Positions 36,207 to 48,319 of a stretch of DNA of 64,000 bases are shown here, piece after piece. The DNA comes from Aegilops tauschii subsp. strangulata (Eukaryota; Streptophyta; Magnoliopsida; Poales; Poaceae), in the NCBI RefSeq assembly GCF_002575655.3, contig NC_053036.3:197502788-197566787 (forward strand). The letters run 5' to 3'. The notes below the pieces were generated by a model. That model made no database searches. It saw only the letters and a list, made by a program, of their open reading frames with translations, and was not told the origin of the DNA. Position 1 is the stretch's first letter. Every line of letters begins with the position of its first letter. The translations under genes were made by a program, and so were the position numbers.

Positions 36207-37351
36207 GTTTTTGGTGGACAGGAAGTTCTCATACGTGGTAAGAAACATGGCATTTGCTTTGTGCTAATAATCGGAGAAAAGAATAGCACAAAGGTTTGTA
36301 CTCATACCCTAGTTCGGTGATGAGCTCGCTACGGCGGCAACGGCGGTGTTGAAATCTGACAGCGACAGAGACCAGCAGCGGGAGGTCGCTGGCGACGAGA
36401 GGACGATCCGGAGACCCGAGGCGGCAGAGCAGGACACGCGCGGGCTCAGAGGTTTTGGAGGAATTTCCAAAATTTGACCCGTCGGTATTTATATCCTGAC
36501 CCTATCGGTGTGACTGAGTGGAACAACTTGGTGGCACCGAGATGCAGAATCGCAAGCGGTTACTGCAACTCGGTGTGACCGAAACGTTCTAATCGGTTGC
36601 ACCGAGATTGAAAACCTAGATCAACTCAGTAAACTCGGTCAGACCGAAAAGGATGTATCGGTCAGACCGAAATGGACAGAGAGGTTTTGGAAGTTTAAGT
36701 CTATGACGAATCGGTGACTCCGAGTGCTCCTCACATAGAGGGTTCGAATCTGATTTGATCAAACTTTGTGATGTAGCATGAATAGAGTTTGAGACAAGAA
36801 AAGCATAGATAGCTAGAGGAAGTTCTTAGGCATTCTTGTCCATCCATCTGGCAAAAGAAGAAAAGCCAAACAATCAAAGCAACAAATGGATGTCCTCGAA
36901 TGAGTAAAATATGCAACCAACATGCTCACATAATAAAATGGCAAATGAAATATGTGACAAAGCATGACACTCTAGCATCTATCAAGCAATTGGCGATGAC
37001 TAAGTCATCTATATATGAGTATATTGACTTAGGAGTCAAATGAGAACATTTGATCATAGGTCATACTCATCGTTTAAGCATAAGTGGGGTTACCACTTTT
37101 ACATAAAGCATTGTTGTTTTCACACCATTAGAGTTGCTTTAGCTCAATTTTTAGAGTAAAGCTCCCCCTAGATGTGATATCCCCCCAAAGAGGGATGAAC
37201 TAACCTTGGGTTTTGTCAATGATGACTTCATGTAGATGTAGAAGATGTGGATGCTCAATGTTGATGTAGATCATTCGGAGCAATCCTTTGGAGTGAGTTG
37301 CACTTTCAATACCTACCCGGGTTAGTCCCACAAGGAACACACAAGGATATC
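36207..37351 (-). other. non-coding C internal sequence between two insertions
   Basis: The part at 36310-36470 is GC-rich, 36490-36730 carries several TCGGT/ACCGA palindromes, and 36730-37346 is AT-rich without genes. A GGGGGAG tract (minus strand) lies near 37162-37168. The last 5 bp, ATATC at 37347-37351, are the target duplication of B. Confidence 0.6.
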
Positions 37352-38010
37352 TATCGTGGAATTGTCACGGCAGATGTCCTAGTGTGAGGACTTAGTCGTG
37401 AGGCCAACGCATCTATGTGGTAGCTTGAGAGGGGTTGATCGGAATCGAGAAACGCAACACCAGACAAGGGTTTAGACAGCTATAGGCCCCGGGAAACATC
37501 ATCCGGTAACAACCCTACATGTTGTTTGTGGCTAGGTCTCATTATGCTCATGAGGGAGTCACCGTAAGCCGGCTCTCCTAGTTGTGTCTAGCCTTACCGA
37601 TTATTTTCTATCCCTCTTGGGGTGCCCTGCCCCTCCTTATATAAGTTGAAGGGGCGGGTTACATATAGAGTCCAACTCGGATTGGGACTTAAACTATTCT
37701 GACTTCTCATCACGAGCTTCTTTCCATGGGCTTCTTAACATCTCGGGCTTCTTAACGTCTAGGGTTTATTAACCCCAGGCGACTCTGTTACAATCTAACT
37801 TACCATCTGGCTTACCATCTGACTTAACATCGGCCGGCTTACCATCTGGCTTAACATCTGCCGGCTTAAACATCTGGCTTAACATCTTCCGGCTTAAACA
37901 TATGGCTTAACATCTGTCGGCTTAAACATCTGCTAGGTCACCAATGAAACACCAAGTCCCAGCCGGGTCATATCTCCGGCCGGGTCATACCACGGGGTAT
38001 ATCCCCAACA
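37352..38010 (-). repeat. 3' LTR of B
   Basis: From about 37797 to 37935 it contains a minisatellite of about 27-28 bp units built from CTTAACATCTGCCGGCTTAA. The other LTR has more units, which explains the 97-bp length difference. Confidence 0.92.
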
Positions 38011-38024
38011 TTAGCCCCCAGTTT
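38011..38024 (-). promoter_or_regulatory. polypurine tract of B
   Basis: On the minus strand AAACTGGGGGCTAA directly precedes the LTR start TGTTGGGGATATACC. Confidence 0.7.
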
Positions 38025-38434
38025 AATTTGGATTTATCCATGTTAAAATAATCCTGTAAAACAAACACAAAAACAATTTTGACAGATTATGCTCCAGGTT
38101 TAAGCACTCTTGTAAGCCGGCACCTGATCATCCTTAATTCCTTATCATTTCCTTCTTTCTAGAAAATTCAGGTCAATAGGCCAGCTTCATAATCAATTTG
38201 CTGACGTTGGTTTCTCACAGAGAAAATTGTGAAGAATAATTCATTTGACTCAGCTCCTATGCTTAAAAAATATTGGTCTTTGAAATATTCATCTGATCTT
38301 CAGTCGGCTTGAATATGAAAAACTTGCCGGTTTACCATTGCCAAAATTTCCGGTTTGTAAACATTGATGGTACCGGGTCATAATTGTTGTTAACATCAAA
38401 CTTGGAAATGTACCTCCTTTATATGCATATCACC

Positions 38435-39145
38435 TGTAGCCCCCAAGTCTTAAGACGGGAGCGTAGTAACCACTTAAGACTTGCTTCAATATAAATGTTG
38501 CAACCTTGAAGAAATCCAGGTTGTTCATCTCAATCACTAGTCAAAACTGAATATTCCACATACGTAGCCCCCAAATGCCGGGTTGTCATGCTTGCAACAA
38601 CCTGGGACTTGTAATTGCCTTATGCTCATAAAATCTTCAACCAGTGTAGCCCCCAAGGGCCGAGTCATTATGCAATAATGAGCAGGGACTTTGTAGATAT
38701 GATCATGTAGACTTGAACAGCAACGTATAGCCCCCAAGGGTCGGCTCAGTAAGATAATACTGAGCTGGGACTTTATGCATACTTCATCAAAAATAACATC
38801 ATATGATGTAGCCTCTATCATAGGGCTTGAACCCACGTCCACAAGGTTAAGAGCTTTGTGCTTTACCAACTAAGCAATAGATCCTTCAATATAATGGATT
38901 TAACTTGTGTACCTTGAATTTTTAATAGGAGCAATTAGTAGCCCCCAAGGGCCGGCTCATTACGATGTGATGAGTCGGGTCTTCAATAAGGCAAGTAAAA
39001 ATGACTTTGCATTAGCCCCCAAGTGCCATGGTGCATGCTGGCAGTGACATGGGACTTGCATATTTGATGTAATCTCAACTTGAATAATGTAGCCCCCAAG
39101 TGTCGGGTCGTAAGCCCACAGTGACTCGGGACTATTCCCTCCATT
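38435..39145. repeat. array of seven hairpin-bearing 'TAGCCCCCAAG' units in B
   Basis: Units start with TAGCCCCCAA at about 38437, 38565, 38646, 38729, 38939, 39015 and 39089. Each is followed 10-20 bp later by an inverted repeat and then GGGACT or GGGTCT. Examples are GCTCAGTA/TACTGAGC (about 38737-38757) and TCATTAT/ATAATGA (about 38663-38681). The hairpin bases differ between units but pairing is kept, including G-T compensations. Spacing is about 80-130 bp, and about 210 bp where the tRNA-like sequence intervenes. Confidence 0.75.
38811..38884 (-). tRNA. tRNA-Lys(CTT)-like sequence, degenerate, inside retrotransposon B
   Basis: Read on the minus strand, 74 bases align with plant tRNA-Lys(CTT). 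They include a D-arm/A-box GCTTAGTTGGTAAAGC, an anticodon arm with loop CTCTTAA (anticodon CTT), and a T-arm/B-box GTGGGTTCAAGCCC. The 7-bp acceptor stem pairs at only about 5 of 7 positions, and the T stem is weakened, so it is probably a tRNA pseudogene or tRNA-derived module, not a working gene. It lies between hairpin units of B and was probably captured by the element. Confidence 0.7.
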
Positions 39146-42100
39146 GTAGAATAAATCATATCCATTGATAAAATAATAGCCATTGCACTAAAGCGACTTT
39201 GAAAACCTCAATCATAATACTGGTTATTGATAACCATAATAAAAATCCAGCCATGTTGGCTATTAAAGATTTGAATAATATAACCCGGTTTGAAACCAGT
39301 TCCTGCACACAAACAGATCATAAGTGTCCTGGCGGTTTACTACAGGGCGGGTCAAGATGCCCAGTATAACTCCGCTGGTGACCATAGAAGTCCATAACTA
39401 GGGTAGGGGGTAATATCCCAAATATGAGACATAATCAGGGCTGTTTGGCCTGACTTGTTAAAAAACCATATGGCAAGAAAAAGAGGCAATATAAATCCAA
39501 AACAAAATAAAAACTCCAAAGAAAAAACACGAGGCTTTTCCAGGCCGCCAAGCCAAAGTCTCTTCTTCAATGAAACTAGCCTGATGGTCACTGGAAGGTA
39601 CGCGCTTTCCGTGAGCCGGCTCTCACATGACCCAATCGACATTTCAACCCAGATAAGTTCAGGTCTTATTTAAAGATAGACTTATCAGGAGTACGCGGGG
39701 TCGGAGTAGCATCGTGCATCACAGGCCGATTTATGCAAGTTTCAAGGAAGGCGGCTTATGAGCCTGGATCTATCCTAACTATCTGTAAGCCGTGCTCTCA
39801 CATGACAAACTGGTGTTTTAACCTTAACAATCTCAGGATCTTTGGTGAATACACCATAAACGATTGATTGTTAAGAGTTCGGCGGGTCAATCAGGATTAC
39901 CTGATGAAGAAGCAGCTGGTATACAGGTAGGATGACCCGGAAAGGTCATGTCCTCTTTGGTGAATACACCTATGTTTGAACAAGATAACATGGTCAAGAG
40001 GGTAGTAATGATATGTTCTCTTTGGTGAATACACCTATGTTTGAACAAGAAGCCCCCAAGTGACATATTTATGAGTTGTGCTCGTCGGGGACCTATGTTT
40101 GAGCTGTGATGTGCATCCAACTCTCTTTGGTCCCTGTAATTCGGGCATCAAGCCTCCAAGTGATTTGTAATAAGGCGTGTAAGCCGGATCGGATACCCAT
40201 GTTTGAACCGCGCATCATGGAAACAAGTTCTCTTTGGCAACCTTTAATTTTTCTGAAAACTCAGACTTGCGAGAGATGAATTCTTTTTGAATCGGAATTG
40301 AGAGCTTCAAAGCTTTGTGAGAAACAGATTTCCCTTGAGCCGGGTTTTAAACCGAAGTTCTTCACTTTGAGCCGGAAATTTTCTGACGGTCTTTAAACTT
40401 TCATCAATATAATAGTAGTCCCCGGGGCCGGGTTATCTTCCCTCCAATGACCCGGAGTTCTTGAATCTGCTCAAACTGGCAACATTTACTGAGTCATGTC
40501 ATCGTAGCCCTCGAGTTTTAAGACTACTCGAGGAGTTGGCTTGAGACTCTCCATACTTGACCGTCATATGAACCGGCATATGGTTGAACAGCGGATTGCT
40601 GAAATATGTTGAATCTCGACGGGTTATAAATGACCCTGTATGAGCTGTGTCAACAACTCGGCCAATGGTGCATCCCAACTGGCTGTTTTGAAGTTAACCA
40701 AACTGTAGTGGCGGCGACTTGTGTGCCTACTCATTGAGCCATCTAGTGCAGACGGTGGCTGATAATATATGATAATTGGCCTTCAAATTGTTGGAAGAAA
40801 AACCGGGCTACCCAAGCAGTGATTTGCTTGCACTCAATAAACATCTTATGCAGATGGTGCAGACGGCAGCTGATAATATAGACTAGACCCCATGGCGGCG
40901 GTTTGCACACGTCCATTGGACAGCTTGCATGAGCGGGTGTGACCCTGATGTGCCAATATAGATTAATCCGCAAGAGCGGCAACTTAGGCGCTTCTATTGA
41001 GCGGCACGGTAAGGACAATCATCCGCGGTATAACACCATCTTGAAATAATTGTCCTGCATATAAAAAAGATATAGACCAAAGTAATTGTTCTTTGACGAA
41101 AACAGTATAAAAATGTATAAAAAGGATAGCACCTGGTATTTTTTTCGGATGAACGCAAATGCTGGCGCTAGATATTGTTGGATGTAATCTGGGCGGACCA
41201 GCACACGATGACTTATTGCGATGATGACTCATTGCTCTGTTCCCGTAGTAGTACTATGAAGTACTAAGGGCAAGGCCAACGGGTAGCCTCAGAGGTGATG
41301 CCTCACGAGACAGCTAGGCTCGGATGCCAGTGTGGTGCTAAAGTGATAGCTTGCAGAGCACAACGGGTTCGTCATGGGGCTGTTGTTGCGTTGGATAGGT
41401 GTGAAATTGCACGGTGGTCTCATCTCTCCAGACCGACATGGATGTACTGAGGCATCACCAAGGTAATGCTACCATTGTACATGCCCTAATTGATTTTGCT
41501 TTCATGCATGTGTAGGCAAGTCAAACATGTATCCAGTTTGACCCTCCTCTCCCTTTGGCGTGAGCTTTCTGTAATAGACCGCCCGCAGCGCTTTCTTTTG
41601 TCATTGAGGTACACCAATTTCATAGCGGTGGCGACTTAGGGCAGCAGTAACACGCGGCAGAAGCCGGCTACTGAGGGCACTGGCGGACGACGAGGCAAGG
41701 CCATAGCAGACTCAACCTGCTTCTACAGAGGTGAATTGGCAAAGGTCGCGGCGGCGACTTGAAACAGGCCGACCTTAGCGGCAACTTGGTACACCAGCGA
41801 GGGCGGCTCAGAGGCCACGACAGTTGTGGCGGTTCACAGGCGCGGGGCGGCTCTCAGTTACAGCGACTCGAGGTGTTGAGGGCCACGGCGACTTAGCGGC
41901 AGCGGCTCTCCCGCTGCAGAAACACTTGGTGGCTTAAGTAATGCAAGCCAATGGGGCAACTTGGGAAGATTGAAGGCGAGGCCAACGTGACCCGGCCAGG
42001 CGGTTCACGGCGGAGGAACAACGCTCCGGTGGATCAACAGCAACAAGACGGCTCGACTCGTGACAGGAGCGGCTCAACACGGCGCGAGGGGAGCTGGGAG

Positions 42101-43123
42101 GCTTGGTGGCAGGCTTGCAATGGCAGCTAGCCAGGCGGCTCACAGCAGGATCGATACGCGGCAAAGGCGCTCGACGCGGCCAGCTCGGTGAATAGCCGGA
42201 GGTGAGGATGGTGACTCAAGGACAGCCAACATCGGTGGTTCAACAGCACCGTTGTTCAGGGGCAACCTGAAGCGAAGGTAGTGGCAACTTTACGGCGGCG
42301 GCTGATTTGGCCACGGCGGCTCAACACGGGTCCGGTGAAGGCAGCGGCGGCTCTCCAACAAGGCGGAGGCAATGGTGATGCAGGCGGCTTAGAAGCAGCG
42401 CTGCAGGTTCGAGCAACGGGTCAGCGGCCGGTGGCTCGCAACAGTAGCTGAAGCTGCTCACGGGCAACGTGAGGGCAGCTCGACACGACCCGGCGAGGTT
42501 GCACGGCGGCTGGTACAGCCGTGGGCGAAGGCGCGGATGCAAATAAAGTCGCGGGGTCGACTTGAAACCAGGCGACTTGGTGGCAGCAGGGCCGGCTCAA
42601 TCAAGCGACATAGGTCAATGGATGTGGCGGCTTAAGACCGCAGAGGTAGCAGCTCAAGACCGCATCAGCGGCGGCTTGACGCGCGGGTCGGCAACGGCGA
42701 CTTGTGGAGGACCACGGCTGATGTGGCACAAGGCCAAGACGGCGGCAGGCGACACAAGGTCGGGCCCGAGGCCACGGCAGCTTGCGGCAGGGGAAGAGGA
42801 CGAGGTCGGGCGGCTCAGTGGCGCGGTGGTTTGACGGCAGCTTGCGCGCTGCGGGTGACCCGGCAATGAAGCAGAGTCCGGGTCGTAGTGGTGGAGAAAA
42901 TCCAGGTTGCTGTTGTGCGTCCGTGGAGACGGCGGCATTAGATCTAGGGCGAGACGAGGCGGCGCTGATGACTCATGATGACAGGGCGATTCATACAGGG
43001 CGGCCTTGTGGCAGAGACATCCGTGACAGCAGAGGCGTGGTGGTTTGACGAAGTGGAGGGGCGGAGGCCGCGCCGGCGGAGATGGCTCAAGGCCCGGGCG
43101 TTTCGGCCGTGGCGGCATCTTGG
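39146..43123 (-). other. non-coding internal region of B
   Basis: No domain is found in any frame. A 32-bp direct repeat with core TTGGTGAATACACCTATG occurs at about 39954-39985 and 40020-40051. From about 41630 to 43118 the sequence becomes GC-rich with many loosely repeated 'GGCGGCTCA' and 'GCGACTTG' words, which generate open frames without family resemblance. CTTGG at 43119-43123 is the target duplication of S1. Confidence 0.7.
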
Positions 43124-44646
43124 TGATGACCCACAAGTATAGGGGATCTATCATAGTCCTTTCGATAAGTAAGAGTGTCGAACCCAACGAGGAGCAGAAG
43201 GAAATGATAAGCGGTTTTCAGCAAGGTATTCTCTGCAAGCACTGAAATTATAGGTAACAGATAGTTTTGTGATAAGATAATTTGTAACGAGCAACAAGTA
43301 ACAAAAGTAAATAAAGTGCAGCAAGGTGGCCCAATCCTTTTTGTAGCAAAGGACAAGCCTGGACAAACTCTTATATAGAGAAAAGCGCTCCCGAGGACAC
43401 ATGGGAATTATCGTCAAGCTAGTTTTCATCACGTTCATATGATTCGCGTTCGGTACTTTGATAATTTGATATGTGGGTGTACCGGTGCTTGGGTGCTGCC
43501 CTTACTTGGACAAGCATCCCACTTATGATTAACCCCTATTGCAAGCATCCGCAACTACAAAAGAAGTATTAAGGTAAACCTAACCATAGCATGAAACATA
43601 TGGATCCAAATCAGCCCCTTACGACGCAACGCATAAACTAGGGTTTAAGCTTCTGTCACTCTAGCAACCCATCATCTACTTATTACTTCCCAATGCCTTC
43701 CTCTAGGCCCAAATAATGGTGAAGTGTCATGTAGTCGACGTTCACATAACACCACTAGAGGAGAGACAACATACATCTCATCAAAATATCGAACGAATAC
43801 CAAATTCACATGACTACTAATAGCAAGACTTCTCCCATGTCCTCAGGAACAAACGTAACTACTCACAAAATATATTCATGTTCATAATCAGAGGAGTATT
43901 AATATGCATAAAGGATCTGAACATATGATCTTCCACCAAATAAACCAACTAGCATCAACTACAAGGAGTAATCAACACTACTAGCAACCTACAGGTACCA
44001 ATCCCAGACTTAGAGACAAGAATTGGATACAACAGATGAACTAGGGTTTGAGAGGAGATGGTGCTGGTGAAGATGTTGATGGAGATTGGCCCCCACCCGA
44101 TGAGAGGAGCGTTGGTGATGACAATGGCGATGATTTCCCCCTCCCGGAGGGAAGTGTCCCCGGCAGAACAGCTCCGCCAGAGCCCTAGATTGGTTCCGCC
44201 AAGGTTCCGCCTCGTGGCGGCGGAGTCTCGTCCCGAAAGCTTGCTTATGATTTTTCTTCGGACGAAAGACTTCATATAGCAGAAGATGGGCACCGGAGGG
44301 CCAACAGGGGGCCCACGAGGCAGGGGGCGCGCCCAGGGGGTAGGGCGCGCCTCCCACCCTCGTGGCCAGGGTGTGGGCCCCCTCTGGTATTTCTTCCGCT
44401 CAGTATTTTTTATTATTTCCAAAAATAACTTTCGTGGAGTTTCAGGACTTTTGGAGTTGTGCAGAATAGGTCTCTAATATTTGCTCCTTTTCCAGCCCAG
44501 AATTCCAGCTGCCGGCATTCTCCCTCCTTATGCAAACCTTGTAAAATAAGAGAGAATAGGCATAAGTATTGTGACATAATGTGTAGTAACAGCCCATAAT
44601 GCAATAAATATCGATATAAAAGCATGATGCAAAATGGACGTATCAC
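43124..44646 (-). mobile_element. solo LTR S1 (1523 bp) of a Gypsy family, inserted in B
   Basis: It starts TGATGACCCACAAG and ends ATGGACGTATCA in plus orientation, with perfect target duplications CTTGG at 43119-43123 and 44647-44651. There is no internal region, so the element was reduced to a solo LTR by recombination between its own LTRs. On the minus strand the LTR begins TGATACGTCCATTTTGCATC, as does the truncated LTR at 55362. A GGCGCGCC block lies at about 44325-44350. Confidence 0.95.
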
Positions 44647-44651
44647 TTGGC

Positions 44652-45118
44652 AACACGGCAACACAACGGCTTGAGCAACAGAAGCAAAGATGAGTCGGGG
44701 GCCGTGGATGAGCCGGCGTTGGAGTCCAGCCGCCATTGCACACCGGATCGTCCGCAGCTGGTCTCGGCGTGAGGCCTTGGGCAGTTCAGAATGGTGGAGA
44801 TCCCATGGCGGCTCAATCACGGTGAATCTTAGTCATGGTCGTTGACTCCCGGCCATAACCGTCTCTGTTTTCTTCCCTAGAAAATACGAGTATAGCTTGA
44901 AAAGACTTGACAGCCGCATGGGAGGCATAACACGGGAAAACTTCTGTCCGTATCGGCAACAGTGAAAGTTGATCCTGTTTCGACGGATTGTTTGATCACA
45001 ATGGCGCACATCATGCCACCCTGAATTGCTCTTCTCTGACTTCAATCTCATGGATCCCTAGTGAGATCCCTCCAAGAACTCATCACCACCGTGCGCGAGC
45101 CCCATGGTGGGCGCCAAC
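44652..45118 (-). other. 5' leader of B with primer-binding site
   Basis: Non-coding. The minus-strand sequence GTTGGCGCCCACCATGGGGC at 45099-45118 directly follows the 5' LTR end and is the likely primer-binding site, with the TGGCGCC core common to plant Gypsy elements. Confidence 0.65.
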
Positions 45119-45874
45119 TGTCGTGGAATTGTCACGACAGATGTCCTAGTGTGAGGACTTAGTCGTGAGGCCAACGCATCTATGTGGTAGCTTGAGAGGG
45201 GTTGATCGGAATCGAGAAACGTAACACAAGACAAGGGTTTAGACAGCTTTGGGCCCCGGGAAATATCATCCGGTAACAACCCTACATGCTATTTGTGGCT
45301 AGGTCTCATTATGCTCATGAGGGAGTCGCCGTAAGCCGGCTCACCTAGTTGTGTCTAGCCTTACCGATTATTTTCTATCCCTCTTGGGGTGCCCTGCCCC
45401 TCCTTATATAAGTTGAAGGTGGCAGGTTACATATAGAGTCCAACTCGGATTGGGACTTAAACTATTCTGACTTCTCATCACGGGCTTCTTTCCATGGGAT
45501 TCTTAACGTCTTGGGCTTCTTAACGTCTAGGATTTATTAACCCCAGGCGACTCTGTTACAGTCTGACTTACCATCTGGCTTACCATCTGACTTAACATCT
45601 GTCGGCTTACCATCTGGCTTAACATCTTCCCGCTTAAACATCTAGCTTAACATCTGCCGGCTTAAACATCTGGCTTAACATCTGTCGGCTTAAACATCTG
45701 GCTTAACATCTGGCTTAACATCTGCGGGCTTAAACATCTGGCTTAACATCTGTCGTCTTAAACATCTGGCTTAGCATCTGCCGGCTTAAATATCTGCTGG
45801 GTCACCAATGAAACACCAAGTCCCAGCCGGGTCATATCTCCGGCGGGGTCATACCACGGGGTATATCCCCAACA
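45119..45874 (-). repeat. 5' LTR of B with expanded minisatellite
   Basis: It has more CTTAACATCTG...GGCTTAAACATCTGG units (about 45567-45795) than the 3' LTR. TSD ATATC follows at 45875-45879. Confidence 0.92.
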
Positions 45875-46066
45875 ATATCCATAGACATAGAGTGAGGTTC
45901 ACACAAGATGATGTCCATGAAAGCATTAGGTTACCTTGTCCCTTGTCTTACCAACAACAGGGTTTGTGACTGCTTGAACTAGTGCAAGATGTGGAAATTG
46001 TTTGCACTTGTCCTTGCCAAGACGATATGAGTGAAGTATATTGGCGGAGTCACCCTCAAGAACTCT

Positions 46067-48236
46067 CTAGTTCTTCTTCTTCGGGATCCACATCAACTTG
46101 ATGGGAATCCTTGGAGTTGTAGTAGAACTTGATGTAGTCTTGGGAAACCACTTGAACAAGGCCTTGGGAGCTTCTTCAAATGCATCAATCTCCTCTTGAA
46201 GCTTGTCCTTGCCTTTTTTGCTTGTGGTCTTGTGGTGGAAGATCATCTTGAGCTTGTGTCCCCTTGAAAGAAGTAGGATCATACTTCTCTTGTTGAGGAA
46301 AAAACTTCGTCTTGGGGTATTGATCTTCTTCCCACTCAACTCCATTGGCATTGAACTTTCGTTCAAAACCAACACCTTGATTCTTCCGGTGTCTTCCTTG
46401 CTTGCGTACAATTTCCTCAAATTGCTTACTTCCGGCAAGGCTCTTGTAAACACCTTTCTCTATAATTCCCTTCAATAAGCTATTTTCTTGCTCAAGTGTA
46501 ACTTTTCTAAGAGAATCATTAGTGGAATCAAGAGAACTACTAGAAGTAACAACATTGGATTTAACAAGATTATTGTTACTACTAGAAGAAGAATCTTTCT
46601 TACTCTTGTTGCTAGATTTTATTTGTGGCATGTAAGTAGAAAAGAGAAAACGCTTGGCAATGTAAGAAGAACTTTTCTTGCGAAGATCATCATTGATTGC
46701 TTTTAAGAACCCATGCTCTTGCTCAAGGTTGAGCTGTTCAAAGCATAGCTTCTCATGAGTCTTTAAAAGCTCTCGATGATCTTCCAAGGTAGTTTCATGA
46801 GCTAACTTAATAGTGTTTAGTTCTTTAGTTAGATGCTCAATCTCCTTCTTATCATCGTCATTTGTTTTATCTTGATTAGCATGATTAATAGCAATTTCAT
46901 CATAGTTCTCATAACTAGAGTTGTCAACAAGTAAATCATCATCACCTAGCAAATCATCTTCATCACTATTCAAGTCAACATACTCGGGGTGTGATACCTT
47001 TGGGCCTTTAGCCATGAAGCATCTTCCAATTCCTTCATTTGGTGAGTCAAATATGTTGTAGGAGTTGGTTGACACAAGTGCTAGACCGGCAACACCTTCA
47101 TCTTGAGTATATTCGGAGTCGGAGTGATAACTTCTCTCGGAGTGATGGTCGAAGTCGGAGCCAGATACCCATTCACCAACGTGAGCTTGATGTCTTCCTT
47201 TTGTGTAGCTCCTTGATGACTTGTCCTTCCTTTCCAAATCCTTGCTTCTGCGAGAGGTTCTTTGTTCGTAACGATCATCTCTACTCCTTCTCTCTCTTGG
47301 AGGTGATTCTTCTCTTCTGCTTCTCCTTTTGGGTGAATCTTCTCTTCTTTTGTAGGGAGCCATACACTCACTGGAGTAGTGTCCGGGTCTTCCACAATTA
47401 TAACAATTACGCTCACGACTAGAAGATCTTTTGTCATTGTAGGACCTTGACTTGGAACTTCTTTCTTTGCTTCTACTCTTGTAGAACTTGTTGAAGTTCT
47501 TCACCATTAGGCCCAATTCCTCATTAAAGGCTTGTTTCTCACTTGATGATGTAGGAGCATCACATGAGGCTTTGTAAGCACCACTTGACTTGTTGTGAAG
47601 CTCTTCTTTATCCTTGAGTGACATCTCATGAGCAACAATTCTTCTAATGACTTCCGTTGGCTTGAGATCTTTGTAATTGGGCATCATTTGGATCAATGTG
47701 CACACGGTATCATATTTTCCATCCAAGGCTCTTAGGATCTTCTTGATGATGAATCTATCGGTCATCTCTTCACTTCCTAAGCTGGCAATCTCATTTGTGG
47801 TGAGAGCAAGCCTAGAGTACATTTCGGTGACACCTTCACCATCCTTCATTTTGAACTTGTCAAGCTGACTTTGAAGCACATCCAATTTGGATTCCTTGAC
47901 GGAGTCGGTACCTTCAAGCATATCAATCAAAGTATCCCAAATTTCCTTTGCATTCTCAAGACGGCTGATTTTGTTGAATTATTCGGGGCATAATCCGTTG
48001 AAGAGGATATCGCAAGCTTGAGCATTGTATTGCAGCATCTTCAACTCTTCCGCGGTAGCTTCACGGTTCGGTTCTCTCCCATCAAAGAATTCACCTTGCA
48101 AGCCAATACACACAATAGCCCAAACGGCGGGGTTATGTCCAAAAATATGCATTTTCATCTTATGCTTCCAACTAGCAAAATTAGTACCATCAAAGTAAGG
48201 ACCTCTACGGTGGTAATTTCCCTCGCTAGACGCCAT
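46067..48236 (-). pseudogene. gag: Copia gag of element C, one stop and one frameshift
   Basis: ATG at 48236 opens MASSEGNYHRRGPYF and the Copia gag start motif YFDGTNFASWKHKMKMH. After 85 codons a TAA near 47979 interrupts, but the same frame continues with the UBN2-type gag core (SKLDVLQSQLDKFKMKDGEG, residues about 105-125) and a CCHC knuckle CYNCGRPGHYSSEC (about 47370-47410). A Ser/Arg/Lys-rich region, an acidic region and a long coiled coil (about 46690-46860) follow. A shift near 46190-46250 moves the last 60 codons to another frame ending WIPKKKN at 46067. It is unusually long for a Copia gag, as Sirevirus gags are. No protease follows, because pol is deleted. Confidence 0.85.
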
Positions 48237-48305
48237 ACTCTCCTAGGTTGTGAAACCAAGGCTATGATCACCAAAGCTATGGAAATTAAGACAATGAAGA
48301 CCAAA

Positions 48306-48319
48306 GCTCTGATACCACT
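48306..48319 (-). promoter_or_regulatory. primer-binding site of C (initiator-Met tRNA type)
   Basis: On the minus strand the sequence AGTGGTATCAGAGC directly follows the 5' LTR end; TGGTATCAGAGC is the classic plant Copia primer site. Confidence 0.85.

Larger units (their letters stand above)
37352..45874 (-). mobile_element. large non-autonomous LTR retrotransposon B, no coding capacity
   Basis: LTRs 37352-38010 (3', 659 bp) and 45119-45874 (5', 756 bp) share TGTCGTGGAATTGTCACG and GGTATATCCCCAACA ends (left copy starts TATCGTGG). Target duplications are ATATC at 37347-37351 and 45875-45879. Minus-strand orientation follows from GTTGGCGCCCACCATGGGGC beside the right LTR and ACTGGGGGCTAA beside the left LTR. 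The internal region, minus the nested solo LTR at 43124-44646, is about 5.6 kb and has no gag, protease, integrase or polymerase. It fits the LARD class (large non-coding retrotransposon derivatives). About 11 mismatches in the first 235 LTR bp suggest an age similar to C. The Triticeae family name is unknown to me. Confidence 0.92.

Noticed and set aside
42562..43245. Open frames in the GC-rich part of element B
   Set aside because: Loosely repeated GGCGGCTCA/GCGACTTG words, no domain, and frames cross the S1 insertion boundary.
44652..45060. Captured gene fragment in the leader of B
   Set aside because: No frame gives a recognisable domain and no splice pattern is seen.
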